A stretch of 61,250 nucleotides of DNA from Hydnum rufescens UP504 (taxonomy: Eukaryota > Basidiomycota > Agaricomycetes > Cantharellales > Hydnaceae), in NCBI GenBank assembly GCA_014904985.1, contig MU129149.1, forward strand, positions 21,741-82,990. Reading direction: 5' to 3'. How positions within the stretch are numbered: position 1 is the stretch's first letter; every line of letters starts with the position of its first letter. The position numbers were made by a program, and so were the translations under genes. Below are positions 1-11,250 of the stretch, one piece after another. The notes beneath the pieces were generated by a model. The model saw only the letters and a list, made by a program, of their open reading frames with translations, searched no databases and was not told where the DNA came from.

Positions 1-246
1 AGGTTGCCTTTTTGGGGCGGTTGCTTGTTTGTGGTTGTGGAGATAGGAAGCAAGATGCAGGATTCAACACCGCAAATTGCTGATACTCAAGAAGTGCCCA
101 AGCGCTGTGCGCTGCAAGCACAGTACCAATAGTACCAAGCATTGGCTAGTTTATAAATAAATACTATATAAAAAAATTGTTCCAGGAAAACCTGAAGAAG
201 GAGGATGGTATGAGTCAGGAGGTCAATTAAGGCATGGAAAGATCGC

Positions 247-546
247 TAATTACAGGTGGATTGGGCCACTTCTACGCATCCAGAAATTGCCCAAAATATG
301 AATATAGTAGTGTTAGTATTATACGCTCTACATGGGCCGATTAATATTTGGATATTTTCTGCATTTTTCATTTTTCACGCTCTCAATTCCCTAAATAGGG
401 ATACTTGAGAGGCAGAAAAATTGAAAATGCGACAATCGTCCAAATAATTAATCGCCCCATTGCTAGAGCGTATAATAACACTACTATATTCAAATTTGGG
501 CCAATTCTGATGCGTAGAAGTGGGCCCAAATCCACTCTGTATTATT
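247..546. repeat. Foldback (MITE-like) inverted repeat
   Basis: Two arms of about 130-150 bases are imperfect reverse complements of each other, roughly 249-400 and 411-546. Matching blocks include GGGCCACTTCTACGCATC on the left, which pairs with GATGCGTAGAAGTGGGCCC on the right, and the shared string ATAGTAGTGTTA..TATACGCTCTA. The centre, around 380-425, is also self-complementary. The arms differ by scattered substitutions and small indels, so this is an old insertion or duplication. No coding region or target duplication was identified. It could be a non-autonomous DNA element or an inverted duplication. Confidence 0.8.
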
Positions 547-818
547 ATTCTTGTCCTGCTCTTGATCTCTTGTCTCATTCTTCTCTCTTTCTCGTGTTTT
601 TCTCTGTTCAATTTTTCTTTTTTTTTTTTTTCATGTTTATATATGTATATTTGTTCTGTCTTTATTATTTGTTGTATGCTGTCTTTATCTGCCATGTGTC
701 GGCTCTGTGTATCTGTATATATCGTGTGTATGTATTCCTGCTCCTCTATGCAATTCTCATGTATATTGCTGTATTTTTCTGTATGACTCTATCACATTCT
801 ATACTTAGTCTATTTATA

Positions 819-958
819 CAACAGCAACAACAGCAGCAACAGCAGGCAACAGGGCATCAACAGCAGCAAAGCAGCAGCCCAACAGCGCAGCAACAGCAGC
901 AACAAGCTGGCTGCAGCTGCTGCCAGCTGCCTGCAACAGCAGCAGCAACAGTGCACGA
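819..958. repeat. CAG/CAA microsatellite
   Basis: This is an impure run of CAG and CAA triplets with a few interruptions. It would read as polyglutamine on the plus strand. No surrounding reading frame looks like a gene, so it is treated as a simple repeat directly before the hairpin-module array. Confidence 0.85.
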
Positions 959-1020
959 CCGGACGCAATGACCACGACCACACGACCACCACCCACTGAG
1001 GCGGGTGTGTGGCTTATAAG

Positions 1021-1117
1021 GTAAGTTTTGTCATCAGGTAAATACAATACCGCCAAAAGAGTAGCAGCTACTCTTTTTGCGTGCCATGAATCAATTAGTT
1101 TTTATACTAACGTGCAG
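1021..1117 (+). other. Intron-like unit with internal hairpin (best copy)
   Basis: The donor is AAG|GTAAGTT at 1021, a perfect TACTAAC branch site lies at 1105-1111, and the acceptor GTGCAG ends at 1117, giving 97 nt. The P2 hairpin sits in the middle. All three splice signals have fungal spacing. Splicing itself is inferred. Confidence 0.65.
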
Positions 1118-1722
1118 GCCTCTATTCCTCCAGATCAAAACCAAAACAACAAACGACAGGCCGGCCCAATGAGTGACCCAGGAACCACACCCACTGCGCG
1201 CGGGTGGTGGTTCTATTTAAGCGTTGAGTCTCCCCCCCTAATAGAGCAGCCCAGTGCAAAAAGAGCAGCCGAAAGCTGCTCTTTTTGCACGGCTTTTAAT
1301 TTGTAACTATATTACTATTTTGATTCTAAGGTATTGCCATAAATGAAGACCCAAGCAGACAAGGCCCGCCCACAAGAGGAGTCCCTTGGCGAACGAAGAG
1401 ATGAACCACACACCCGCTACCTGCGGGTGTAGTGCGTTCAATTAATCTATACAAGCGCATGCTAAACACACCCCCGACGACGCAAAAAGACAGCAAAAGC
1501 TGCTCTTTTTGCGCTGCTTTTAATTCTTTTAACTAATTGATTTTATTCCAGCTACAGTATTGTCACAAATGAAGACCGAAAGACACCCACGAAGCAAGCC
1601 CCCCAACGATAAACGCCCGCAGCAGGGGACCCCGAACTGACGAACGTGCCACATGAAGAGATGAACCCACGAAGAGACGAACCACCAACCCGCTTCGGCA
1701 GCGTGTGCTTGGTAATTTTAAG

Positions 1723-1825
1723 GTGAGCATATAAACCACACAAAAGAGCAGCGTACTTGCTGCCTCCTTTTTGCGTGGCTTTTCTTCTTTTTCCTTTTTA
1801 CTAACATAATTATACGTTATTTTAG
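1723..1825 (+). other. Intron-like unit with internal hairpin
   Basis: The donor is AAG|GTGAGC at 1723, P2 lies at 1739-1775, CTAAC at about 1800, and the acceptor TTATTTTAG ends at 1825. The unit is 103 nt, almost the same length as its sister units. Confidence 0.55.
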
Positions 1826-2254
1826 GTTGTCTGGAACCCACGACCCCACCCAAGCAAACACACGGAGAACGGCAACGGACACGCCAAATGAAACCCTGAG
1901 GAGGTTCAAAACCCCAACATGACGACCAAGCCCCCCGTACCAAGTACGAACCGCAGACCGCGTACAAAACCAAGGACCACACCCACTTTCGCGTGCAGGT
2001 GTGGTCTACAAGTTTTTATTTTTTATTTGATTCTATATGTAAAATGAACGCAAAAGGAGCAGCGTAAGCTGCTCCTTTGCGTCACTTTGAATTTTTTTAC
2101 TAATCGACATTCTCACTAACTAGGATCTGAACCGAGACCCGCGAAACAAAACACCCGCCCAAGTGATGACCAGCCCCCCTGTACAGAACCAAGTACACGA
2201 CCAGGGTGCAAAGGAGTACCACACACCCGCTTGGCTGGGGTGTGGTACATTCAG

Positions 2255-2352
2255 GTGAGTCCACCCAATAGAACTGTGGCTGCAAAAAGAGCAAGCAAAA
2301 GCTGCTCTTTTTGCTCAGCTTTTAATTTTTTAATTAATAACTCTTACTCTAG
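2255..2352 (+). other. Intron-like unit with internal hairpin
   Basis: The donor is CAG|GTGAGT at 2255, P2 lies at 2281-2315, and the acceptor TTACTCTAG ends at 2352, giving 98 nt. A TTAATTAATAAC stretch precedes the acceptor and may hold the branch site. Confidence 0.55.
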
Positions 2353-2839
2353 AGATACCTCACTCCATACAGAATACAAATGAAGACCCATGGGCGACCC
2401 CCGCCCGAACGATAACACGCCACAATGACACGCGCCTAACACGACGACGCGACCAAAGCAAGAGAAGGTCCTTCTGAACATCCAAAGGGGGTCTGCTGTG
2501 TGGTGCAATTAGGGAGGTACTCCACATCATACCTGCGCGAGTACGCATCAGCACACCCAGTTCATGGCATGGGTGATGATGTGTCTCTTATCAGATGAGG
2601 AACTAAGTTACAACGATTAATTACAAAGGTTCAAAGTCACCAAGGCGGCAATAAAAGTGCAGACACAATTGCTGCTCTTTTTGCATCTCAAATTTTTGAG
2701 TTGTTTAACTCAGCACAGAAGTTCATTGGTAAGATCGTGACCTGGTCCTAGGGACCAGTTGAAAATCAGCCAAACGACGAGGGCCCAACCTGCCAGGGCG
2801 CAAACAGGACCATGCCAAGCAACAATACAAGAAGGAAGA

Positions 2840-3000
2840 CCGCGACAATGCGACAAATGTGACAAACGCGACGAGCGCGACCAACGCGACCAATGCGACC
2901 AACCGCGACGAGCATGATGAGCACGACCAACGCGAGCAACACGAGCAACGCGAGCAACACGAGCAACGCGACGAGCACCGACCAACGCGACCACAACAGA
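2840..3000. repeat. Short-period CGACCAACG-type minisatellite
   Basis: This is a run of 9-base words such as CGACCAACG, CGAGCAACA and CGACAAATG inside the exon-like part of one module. All frames look open because of the repeat composition. The local open frames on either strand are explained by this and are not called as genes. Confidence 0.75.
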
Positions 3001-4046
3001 CGACAACGCGCCCGGTGAATGGCCACACGAACCCCACACCCGCTACAGCGGGTGTGTGGTTCTCTATAAGATGAGTCCCCCCCCTCTAATATATCCAGCC
3101 GCGCAAAAAGAGCAGCGAAAGCTGCTCTTTTTGCGCTGGTTTTCATTTCTCACTAATGTAAATATTTTTCTAGGTTATCCCCTGCCCTACAACCAACGAA
3201 ATGAAGAGAAGAACCACCCAACAAAGAACAAGCGGAATGGAGCCCCGCCAAACGAACCCCGACCCCCCCAAAACGACAGCCCGTGACACGAACGCGCGCC
3301 AAAACCCACATGCCAAACGAAAAGCACGCGAGTGAAGAAGGACCATCACACAAAATGACGTGGAGCCAACGAGTGGCCCCAGAACCACACACCCGCTGCG
3401 GCGGGTGTGTGGTACTTCAAGATAAGTGTTTATTGTTTATTTTTTTTATTTTTGTGGCGCAAGAAGAGCAGCGTAAGCTGCTCTTCTTGCGATGCTTTAA
3501 TATTTAACTAACCTGTTCATTTTTCTAGATATTGAACTTGAACCCCACGACACCAAACCCACGGAGCGAAACCCGCGATGCCCAACCCGCCGAACGAAGG
3601 CCGCGACGCCAAACCCGCTGAACGGAGGTCCGCGATGTCAAACCCGCTGAACAAAGGCCCGCCCCCATGAATGAAACCGTGAAACGACCGGACGACCGAC
3701 ATGAACCCGCGAACTGGGCCGCACAGGAAAATAGGGAGCCACACACCCGCTGCGGTGGGTGTGTGGTACTCTAAGATAAGCTTGTTTTCATTTTTTGTGG
3801 CGCAAGAAGAGCAGCGTAAGCTGCTCTTCTTGCGATGCTTTGATGTTTAACTAACGTCCTTATTTTCTAGATCTCGAACCCCGCACGAACCCCCGACGCC
3901 AAACCCGCGACCTGAAACCCCATGACCGAAGCCCGTGACCCGAAGCCCCGCGACCCCAAACCCACCGAACGAAACAAAACCCCGTGAACGAAACCGCGAA
4001 CGTGCGAGTACCACACCCGCTGCGGTGGGTGTGTGGTACTCTCAAG

Positions 4047-4146
4047 GTAAGTCTTTCTTTCTGGAGCTACAATCGCGCAAGAAGAGCAGCCATGGGCTGC
4101 TCTTCTTGCTCTTCACTACATTAAAGTAACACATCTTTTATTTTAG
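4047..4146 (+). other. Intron-like unit with internal hairpin
   Basis: The donor is AAG|GTAAGT at 4047, P2 lies at 4077-4109, and the acceptor TTTATTTTAG ends at 4146, giving 100 nt. In the neighbouring units near 3070, 3421 and 3775 the donor reads AAG|ATGAGT or AAG|ATAAGT, a G-to-A change at the invariant base, so those copies should not splice normally. Confidence 0.55.
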
Positions 4147-4356
4147 GTGACAAAATAGCCTCCCCCCCGAATAAGCCCCCGCGAGATGTGCGCACTGGGC
4201 CCCACCACAAATGGGCAAACGGGCCCATACAAACGTGTGAGCTAGGCCCAGGGTGATCATTTACAGTATGAATTTTCATTTTGCTACAAGTGCGCAAGAA
4301 GAGCAGCCTGTGGCTGCTCTTCTTGGGTGCATGGGTCCCCACTGGGCGAGCCTAGT

Positions 4357-4490
4357 GTATATAATAATAATCAATAAATAAATAATAAATAAATAAATAA
4401 TCCTAATGGCTAGGGGCCCCAGGGGCCCCTGGGCTGCTTGACCAGCCCCCCCGACTGAATTGCAGGGGCCCTGGGGGCCCCCCAGGTCTG
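4357..4490. repeat. AATA microsatellite followed by GGGGCCCC palindromes
   Basis: An AATA/AAT run lies at about 4357-4401. It is followed by GC-rich palindromic words (GGGGCCCCAGGGGCCCC and GGGGGCCCCCC). It forms the boundary between the hairpin-module array and the Gag-protease gene. Confidence 0.75.
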
Positions 4491-4498
4491 ATATCTAG

Positions 4499-7137
4499 TT
4501 AGAGCATATAAATGCAACCCTTGAAATATCTAGTTAGATACCGATAATTGGCTGACCAGGCTGCCGCCGACATGATAGGCAAAGTGATGTGGACTGAACG
4601 ACCTTGCCGGTCTCCGTCTTGCCAAACCTGTAAATTCATTCCCTCACCGTGCGCATACTCGATCCTCACAGAATAGGAGAATAGCCAAGGTTGGCTGAGA
4701 ATGATGTCCTTCTGCCCGATATTATCGGACATAATGAAGAAATTATGTGGGAGGGGTACTCCTCCGACCTGGATTGGAACGTCGCGACAAAGTCCAACGA
4801 GATTGACTTGGTGGCCAGAGACTCCATGAAGGATCCAGTCCTTGCCGGACGGATCCATAGGCAGCTCTAGTTTAGCTTGTGTTGACTGTACCATCATATT
4901 TAACTCACTCCCATTATCAATTAGCATGGTGCAGGCTTGCCCCATTATCATGCCTTGGATCTTTGCCGTTACCATAGCTAGGAAGGTCGGGCGGAATGAG
5001 AAGTCTGAGTCCCTTACGTTGAACACTCGGTTGTGTTCCTTTTCAAGTTGTCGCCTATAGAATTGTTCAGCCTGATCATCGGTGTCGAGTCTGCTGTCGT
5101 CCGAAGCATAATTGTTCTTGGAATCATCGGATTCGAAGGCAACTACGTTGATTTCGTGGTCCTGCGGTTTCTTAGGTGGGCGATTAATGAGTGGCTGTTT
5201 AGGTGGTCTACCAGGCTTTAGTTCAATAGGCTTAGCAGAGGAGAGTTTGGCCGGATTCTCAGGAGGAACGACCGGACTTTGATCAACTGAAGAGAAGATC
5301 GAAGGAACGTCTTTAATTTCAGCAATATGCTCTAAGCAGTTAACTGTGGCCTCAACATTGTGAGACCCGGCGGTTTCCGGTTTGACTGGAACGCGTTGCG
5401 TCTTTGTCACTACCTGGAGTCTTTTGCACAACTCAAACGACGACCCTAGAATATCACCAAGCTTGACCGTCACATCCTTGTCCATAAGGGTCTTGTATAG
5501 TGCCTCAATATCGACGTTCTCCTGGAGTTCGCTGGCAAAACGGTACGCAGGTGAGGCTCATTTCTTTCCTTGGTCAGGCTTACTCCGCACGACTACGTCC
5601 TCTAGTGCAGGATTTGTTTTAGGTCTCAGTTTCGTGATTGGAACTTCCTTATCGCCAACTACTTCCTTTTGCTTGCGAAACGAAGGTTGATCCATGGTTG
5701 CGTCCCGCATCTCCACATCCTCGTTCGGCAAAGCTGGTGTGGGTTCGGTAGTGTGTGCCTCCCTCTTCAAGATGGTGGGTACCTTTGGATTATCAACCGG
5801 TGGAGCTTGTTTAACTGGACGTTGGGGTAACTCAACGTACGCCCTATTTGGGCAGTCCGTCTTCTTTCCCTTAGGATTGTCCTTCACATATGGTTCGTTT
5901 CGCTTTGCTTCGCCATCCCCTTGCTTTCTTTCAGCCGGAAAGACTTCGTACTCGTAATTGCCAAACACGGTGAATTCCTGGTTCAGCATTTCAAAGCTCC
6001 ATAGGTGTTCCATTTCTACGTTCGAAGCATTCGCGAGCTGATCTCGAAGGATGCGCGCGACTCCTCCGTTGTCGATGTCCCCGTGAGGTAGATCGGTACC
6101 ATCAAGCTGTACAAGGCGACCCTCATTCGAGATCTTCAACACCTTCTTCGCGATAAAAGCCTTTGTCTCAGGACACTCTTTAAGTGAGTGTCCCTGTTCA
6201 CCGCACATGAAACATTTAATTGACGAGATGTTGAATTTGCCTGTGCGGCGCATGACCTTATCGGGATCGAATTGGCCTAGCGCTATGGTCAAACGTCCTA
6301 TTTTCTCCGCAAGATCGTCGATGTTTGACTTCATCGGATCGCCCTGGTCTGGGGCTTTAGTAATATCAGAAGGTTTAGTAATATTCTCTTCCTTCTTTTG
6401 CTTGTTATCAAGCTTGGACTGAAGTTTCCTGTTCTTAACCCGCCTAGTCTCGTCATCCGAGTCGTCCGTACCTGAATCGTCATCCGAGTCCATCGTGTCC
6501 GAGGACTTATCATCATCTGAGGCCACGTTCGATCCGTCGTCATCTGGAACGCGATATAGGTCTCGTTTAAGATGGAGCTTGATGGCCTGGGTGGCCTCGT
6601 TCATGGGAGGAGGATTGGTTAGATCCGTCCAGAGCTTGGAGTTCCTTAGTACATTGCCAATTTCTTCGCGAAACGACATGGGTTTGACACCCCTCCAGAA
6701 ATAGTCATACTTATCGGTTTGCGATAGAGCCTTGCGATCCTCGAGCGCTCTCGCGATAACCATGAACTCACAGATGTAATTATCGAATTTCTCAATAGAA
6801 GAAAGCTTCCTGTCCTTGCGGACGAGTTTGAGTAAATGATCTACCTTGTAATAAGGTTTCTCTTCTTCTGAAGGGTAGTAGTCCAGTAAACGGGACTTGA
6901 AAACTTCCCAATCATCATTGTAATATTCATCTAACGACTCAATAAACCTTTCGGATTTAGTATCACAGTAACGAGTAATTTGACGAATTGTTTGGGCAGG
7001 GGTAAGATGGCCGCGGTAGTGCAGAACTCATATTCTGCGAGGAAGTGTAAGATCCTTTTTCCTTTGAATCGCAGAGCGTCTCTGGAACATGGTCCAGGCA
7101 TGCGAGCAAACGTAGTAGTCGACATGTTTGTGACCAT
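4499..7137 (-). pseudogene. Stand-alone Gag-protease gene of a Ty3/gypsy-like element, broken
   Basis: The minus-strand frame starts at ATG 7137 (a Gag-like N-terminus with RFKGKR) and changes frame near 7000-7030. It then runs through a Gag core (RYCDTKSERF, DYYPSEEE, FWRGVKPMSF), an acidic linker, a CCHC zinc knuckle (CFMCGEQGHSLKEC, near 6165-6215) and a retropepsin-like domain. The active-site motif there reads LIDNGSELN, with DNG in place of the usual D-S/T-G. Two lesions are visible: the frameshift near 7010 and one in-frame TGA at 5558-5560, after which the same frame continues for 350 codons. No reverse transcriptase, RNase H or integrase follows, because the frame ends at 4499 just after the protease. 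It is either a truncated element or a member of the Gag-protease genes that occur without pol in these fungi. Confidence 0.85.
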
Positions 7138-7140
7138 GGC

Positions 7141-7887
7141 TTAAAGAATTGAATTGATTTGGATACGGATTGAGAGTTGTGACCCCCTGTAAGGACCACC
7201 AGATTTGTAAGCGGGAAACAGAGGATGAAACCAGCTACAGTCCGCGAAATGAATACGAGGACGAAGAGAGGGGATCACGGGGCCAATCTGAATGTTAAGG
7301 TCCGAGGGGAGGGAGGTCTTTGGACGGTGAAATTGTCCTGTATAGACAGAGCCTATCCAGACAATAAATGAAGGGGTTGATAAATCAGGGAATCACACTC
7401 TAGGTCCTCCTCTTGAGAGCCTATCAAAAGTGTGATTAGTGGGGGTGGAGTTTTGGAATTTACCCTGACACCAGCAGCAGTTCAACTAGCTTTTCAACTG
7501 GGGATGGGGGGAAAGACGATAGAAATTCGCATCTCCTGCACTTAATATACATCACAGAAAAATGATATGGTAACCGGCGGAAAGGTGGGATTAAGGCGAA
7601 AATGAGGAAAAAGAAATCAAGTCAAAAGCTTCAAAACTGAAGGAGATATTCAATTAACAAGTGAGAATGGGAGAATATGGCTTAACCAAGGTATTCCTCC
7701 TCTTCTACTGGACCAAATCCCTTGAGGAATGGTGGAACTGGTCGCCCTAGATGTACCCTCCATCGGGAATAGGGTGCCGGAACCATAATTGCCTTTAGTA
7801 ATCAGAAAAGTGGAGGTAAAAGTGAAATGAGCCATGAGGAGACTAAATTACAGGAGGCTGAGTTCTAATCCGCTAGTTTTTCCCTTG
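7141..7887. other. No gene recognised; upstream flank of the Gag-protease gene
   Basis: Nothing here resembles a known protein, and only short open frames are present. The stretch probably holds the leader of the Gag-protease gene, because its ATG at 7137 faces it. I could not define an LTR or primer-binding site. Confidence 0.5.
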
Positions 7888-8150
7888 GTACCATTCGATG
7901 CGGATTTTCAGCATCTTTCCAGGGTGGTCGTTTCCAACGAATCGGATCAAAACTGATGGAGTTATTTGCGAAATACTGAAGGATTGTGTGGAGCATGAGG
8001 TAAAATCGACCTGGAAGATGCAGTTCGCATCCGATAAACGCGTGTGTGGTACCGTTAGACAGGTATTGATCGTAGCTTTCTGGGCGCTGTCTTGCCGAGT
8101 CGATCCGATCAAAAATGAGGGAGATATTCACGAAATACTCCTTGAGAGCA
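7888..8150 (+). repeat. 160-bp satellite, about 1.6 monomers
   Basis: The monomer starts GTACCATTCGATGCGGATTT at 7888 and again, more diverged, as GTACCGTT at 8049, a spacing of 161. The internal words CAGCTTTCTGGGCG, GATCCGATC and ACTGACGGAG recur at 13132, 19074/19233 and 60241/60401 with spacings of 159-160. It is non-coding. Confidence 0.85.
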
Positions 8151-8546
8151 TTGGAATAGCCCCTATTCAACATGTGACAAGTCCGCGAGTCAAAGTGGGA
8201 GTTGTGTTATGTAATCCAAGGTCAAATACCGCCCTTGAGGCATTTGGATATGCCAATAGTGATACAATAGGTGGACGAAAGTAAGCAAGTTGAATTGCTT
8301 TAGCCTGGTTGAACTGGCTTGGAAATAAGTACAATTTAGATGGCCTGTTGAAGTGCCAAGGACAGACAAATAATTGTCTCATATATAGGGTGGAGGAAAA
8401 GTATAAAGGACCATGGATCCTGGGATGTGAATCCATACTATTTGATGGCCAGAGGAATAACGAGTGTGGATACGCGAGAAATACAGAAATATGGATTTGT
8501 TTGAGGAGGTAGTTGGGCCCAGATGAGGTATGTATGTAGTGGGATT
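8151..8546. other. No gene recognised between satellite and LINE
   Basis: No family is recognisable on either strand. The minus-strand frame of 168 residues at 8167-8673 matches nothing I know and overlaps the LINE frame on the other strand, so it is not called. Confidence 0.4.
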
Positions 8547-10035
8547 TTATCCCTCCAACACCGGTCTGGTACAAAGGATCAAAAACCCATGCATCGGCAC
8601 TACAGGTCGTCCAGAACAAGGCCGCATGCACCATCAGTGGTACGTTCAAGACAACACCAGTGGCAGCCCTCACAACGGTCTGCTCCCTTGTGCCAATTAG
8701 TCTCCAAATGGATTATCTGTCCAATCGTGCGGTAAATCGCTGGAATAAACTTGACGAGTGCAATCCAGTAATTTGCCGCCTCCCTATGGCAAAACGGAAT
8801 GGACAAGAGGTGTCAGACCCTCTGCCCATTTCCCCACCCCATATAAAGTCGAAGAACTGGCATGCTGATGGGCCGAATGCATATAAGCTCACACTCGATG
8901 CCGCTAAACAAGCTGAGTGCACAAGATTATGGAAAATGTCACAGCATATGATCTCCGGTATGGAGAAGATTGAGATGTTCATAGATCCTCCCTGGCACTG
9001 CTCAGAATGGGATGACAATTTAAAAGGGCACATTTCCCAAGAAATACTGCCATCAACAAAGGGGAAATCCCTCAAGAAGCAATGGGCAAAGAGGCACAAG
9101 AACGAGGCGCTCACCCGCAATCAAGATCCAAGTCAACTAGCCGTATACTCAGATGGATCTATGTTCTTCAAAGATGGGGTCCGCAAAACTGGTCTAGGGG
9201 TGGCAGCATACCACCTTGGCAAGATGGTATTCGAATCCTCCGCATCACTTGGAGAACATGTCATAGTCTATGACACAGAGATGGAAGGCATTGCAGTGGC
9301 AGCCGAACTCACTCAAGACTACATCCTATCACTCCCATCCCCTGCCTCAATCAAGCACGTTAATTTTTTCACAGACAATACGGGAGCACTGTACCGAGCC
9401 TTCAGCGCAAAGCCCGGGAAAGCACAAAACTGTTCAAGATGCTTCTGTAAGGCAGTACTTGAACTGTTGGATGCTAACAAAGACCTTATTATCCTAATGG
9501 GGTGGGCACCAGGACACCTTGGTATAATAGGCAATGAACGTGCAGATGTCCTTGCTAAGAGGGTGGCAGTGAAGTAGCAGCCACCTGGAATTTCTCTCAC
9601 TGTCCTACACAGGTAGCCTTCAGAAGAAAGAACTATTGGAGCGCTGGATACATGACTGGATTACCTCAGCCCACAACCACAACTCAGCATTCCACCTTGC
9701 CGACAAGTTCAAACCAAGCCTCCACCCAACCCCCCTGTGCAGCAACCTTGGGCGAAAGACCTTTAGCTGGGTGGTCCAATGCATGACAGGACATCGCACA
9801 TATAGGGAGCTACTATGCAAAATTCATTCCGGATGAAGAAGTCAACTGCCCCTGCGGCAAGGATCTACAGACCCGCGAACACGTCCTACAATCATGCATG
9901 CTGCACGAGGGTCACTGCCACCTACTCGGAGACACTGACCAAGACTGCAACACAGCAAAACTTCTGGGAACGATGGACAGTAACGTACACCTCGCGGCCT
10001 TTATCGAGGCCTCGGGGGCTTTTTCAAAGACATAA
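8547..10035 (+). pseudogene. 5'-truncated LINE (non-LTR retrotransposon) ORF2 C-terminus with RNase H
   Basis: The plus frame begins inside the region after the reverse transcriptase (PVWYKG, VQNKAACTISG, FKTTPVAAL). It continues into a type I RNase H domain with the expected acidic residues: VYSDGS near 9150, the E of TEMEG near 9275, FTDNTGAL near 9370 and GNERADVLAK near 9530. The frame stops with TAG at 9575-9577 and resumes in another frame (ERWIHDW, GRKTFSW, CMTGHRTYREL). After a frameshift near 9800 it ends with the zinc motif CPCG..REHVLQSC and LLGTMDS..GAFSKT, stopping at 10035. The reverse transcriptase and endonuclease are absent, as expected for 5' truncation during LINE insertion. 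At least two lesions make it inactive. Confidence 0.9.
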
Positions 10036-10508
10036 ACCCACACTATCCTAACATCTGCCCACCTCCCAAGATATATGGGTATCGCTGAAGCACTAGATAC
10101 AATATTGGGATGGAACTGTTCACCTTTCTCTCCTACCGTTTTCTCCTCCACCTCCATGACTGAAGGGACCGTCTGCCACCACTCCTATGAGTGTTCGCCC
10201 CCTGTCAGCATTTGTATGTGCGAACAACCTGGCATCCTACCAGGCGTGCTGTTTCACTTCGATTAAATCTTTATATGCCTGTCCCTTTTTAATATGTTCC
10301 CATGGCTCTCTCTGTCGTCTCACCCATCTCAGATCACACCTGCACACTGTCAAATCCACACCCCTCCGCTCACCCCCTTCACAATACTCCGATCAAAACA
10401 TTAGATTAACTCTCAGGTACTGACTTGTCATGTATTTGGACTGCTCTTGGCCCCTCGGGAGCCTACTGCGGTATATAAACTAGAATTCCTCCTCCTCCTC
10501 CTCCTCCA
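10036..10508 (+). repeat. LINE 3' untranslated region ending in a CTC repeat
   Basis: Non-coding sequence follows directly after the LINE stop and ends in CCTCCTCCTCCTCC at about 10486-10508, a simple-repeat tail of the kind some LINEs carry instead of poly-A. The LINE 3' boundary is inferred to be this tail. Confidence 0.6.
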
Positions 10509-11250
10509 AGGCTCCAATGAGTCCGAATGCGGGAGCAGCCACATCAGCAAATACTGCTTTGACTCTGGTTGTCTCGTCCACTAGGACATTTGTGCTGTTT
10601 GGGAGGGGGGACTGGGCACCTTTCTTCCCAATCCACCCACTATTTTTTTTTTGATTTTATTTTATTTGGTCACTTTGTTTCCTGGCTTTGTCAGGCGACC
10701 ACCAGACCCACCTGTGCACAGTGTCACAGTCACATTTGCTGCCCTCACGCACCGAGATTGGCGAAGCAACTGCTTTGCAATCATTCACACAACCATGCCA
10801 GTAGAAGACAAAGGATTGACCAACGACCAATGGTTACAAACTCGCACCAAGACGCGGGTGGCTCAATCAGGTGATTTTCATTTATGATAATTATCTAAGA
10901 TAGCTGACATCCATGAGTCATCACTTTCCGGAAGCAAATGTGTGACACAACTTCAACCTTGAAAGGCTCTTAGCCACAATCTTTTAAACCTAATTGGAAA
11001 CCTAAGAAATGATGAAATGGATGCTCTTAAGCAACTCTCGGTTTCCATTTCTCAATATCTCTCTTTGTTGGCAAGCTTAACCATGGTCTTTTCTGTTGAT
11101 GCCACCAATGTTTATTTTCAGGCTGGTCAGACAGTCTTAGGGGCCTTAAAAGGTATGTCATTTTGATATCTGTATAGTGCCTGATAGGCTTGTATTATGT
11201 TTGATATCAAAAAGTGATCAAAAGAGTATTTGATAGCAAAAGAGTTGGGT
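10509..11250 (+). other. Unrecognised stretch with possible exons
   Basis: There is an open plus frame at about 10690-10865 (CFAIIHTTMPVEDKG, NDQWLQTRTKTRVAQSG) followed by GTGATT. A second frame at about 10965-11150 (DEMDALKQLSVSISQYLS, YFQAGQTVLGALKG) is followed by GTATGT. No protein family was recognised and a continuous model could not be built. It may be exon remnants of a host or element gene. Confidence 0.3.

Larger units (their letters stand above)
986..4326 (+). repeat. Array of about eleven two-hairpin exon/intron-like modules
   Basis: Each module of about 250-400 bases has an exon-like part ending in hairpin P1 (consensus CACACCCGCTGCGGCGGGTG with flanking ACCA/TGGT), a donor-like AAG|GTAAGT, a second hairpin P2 (GCAAAAAGAGCAGC, short loop, complement), a CTAAC-type branch site and TTTCTAG or TTTTAG. 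P2 copies lie at about 1053-1081, 1254-1290, 1481-1513, 1739-1775, 2049-2082, 2281-2315, 3101-3136, 3457-3491, 3800-3834, 4077-4109 and 4294-4326, with a decayed copy near 2655-2690. P1 copies lie near 986, 1183, 1406, 1975, 2217, 3031, 3384, 3739 and 4009. In the rightmost copies P2 has changed jointly to GCAAGAAGAGCAGC with its complement matching, so pairing is kept. The exon-like parts are rich in repeated CGAACGAAACCC-like words and show no clear protein. Confidence 0.85.

Noticed and set aside
405..971. 188-residue plus-strand open frame
   Set aside because: It runs through the foldback arm, a poly-T stretch and the CAG microsatellite. Its length is explained by low complexity and no domain is visible.
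1253..1290. P2 hairpins as rho-independent terminators
   Set aside because: Such terminators are bacterial. The T run is part of the stem, and the copies sit between donor and acceptor signals.
2710..3146. Overlapping open frames of 104-126 residues on the minus strand
   Set aside because: All arise from the short-period CGACCAACG repeat, which leaves several frames open at once.
8167..8673. 168-residue minus-strand open frame
   Set aside because: It overlaps the LINE frame on the other strand and has no recognisable domain.
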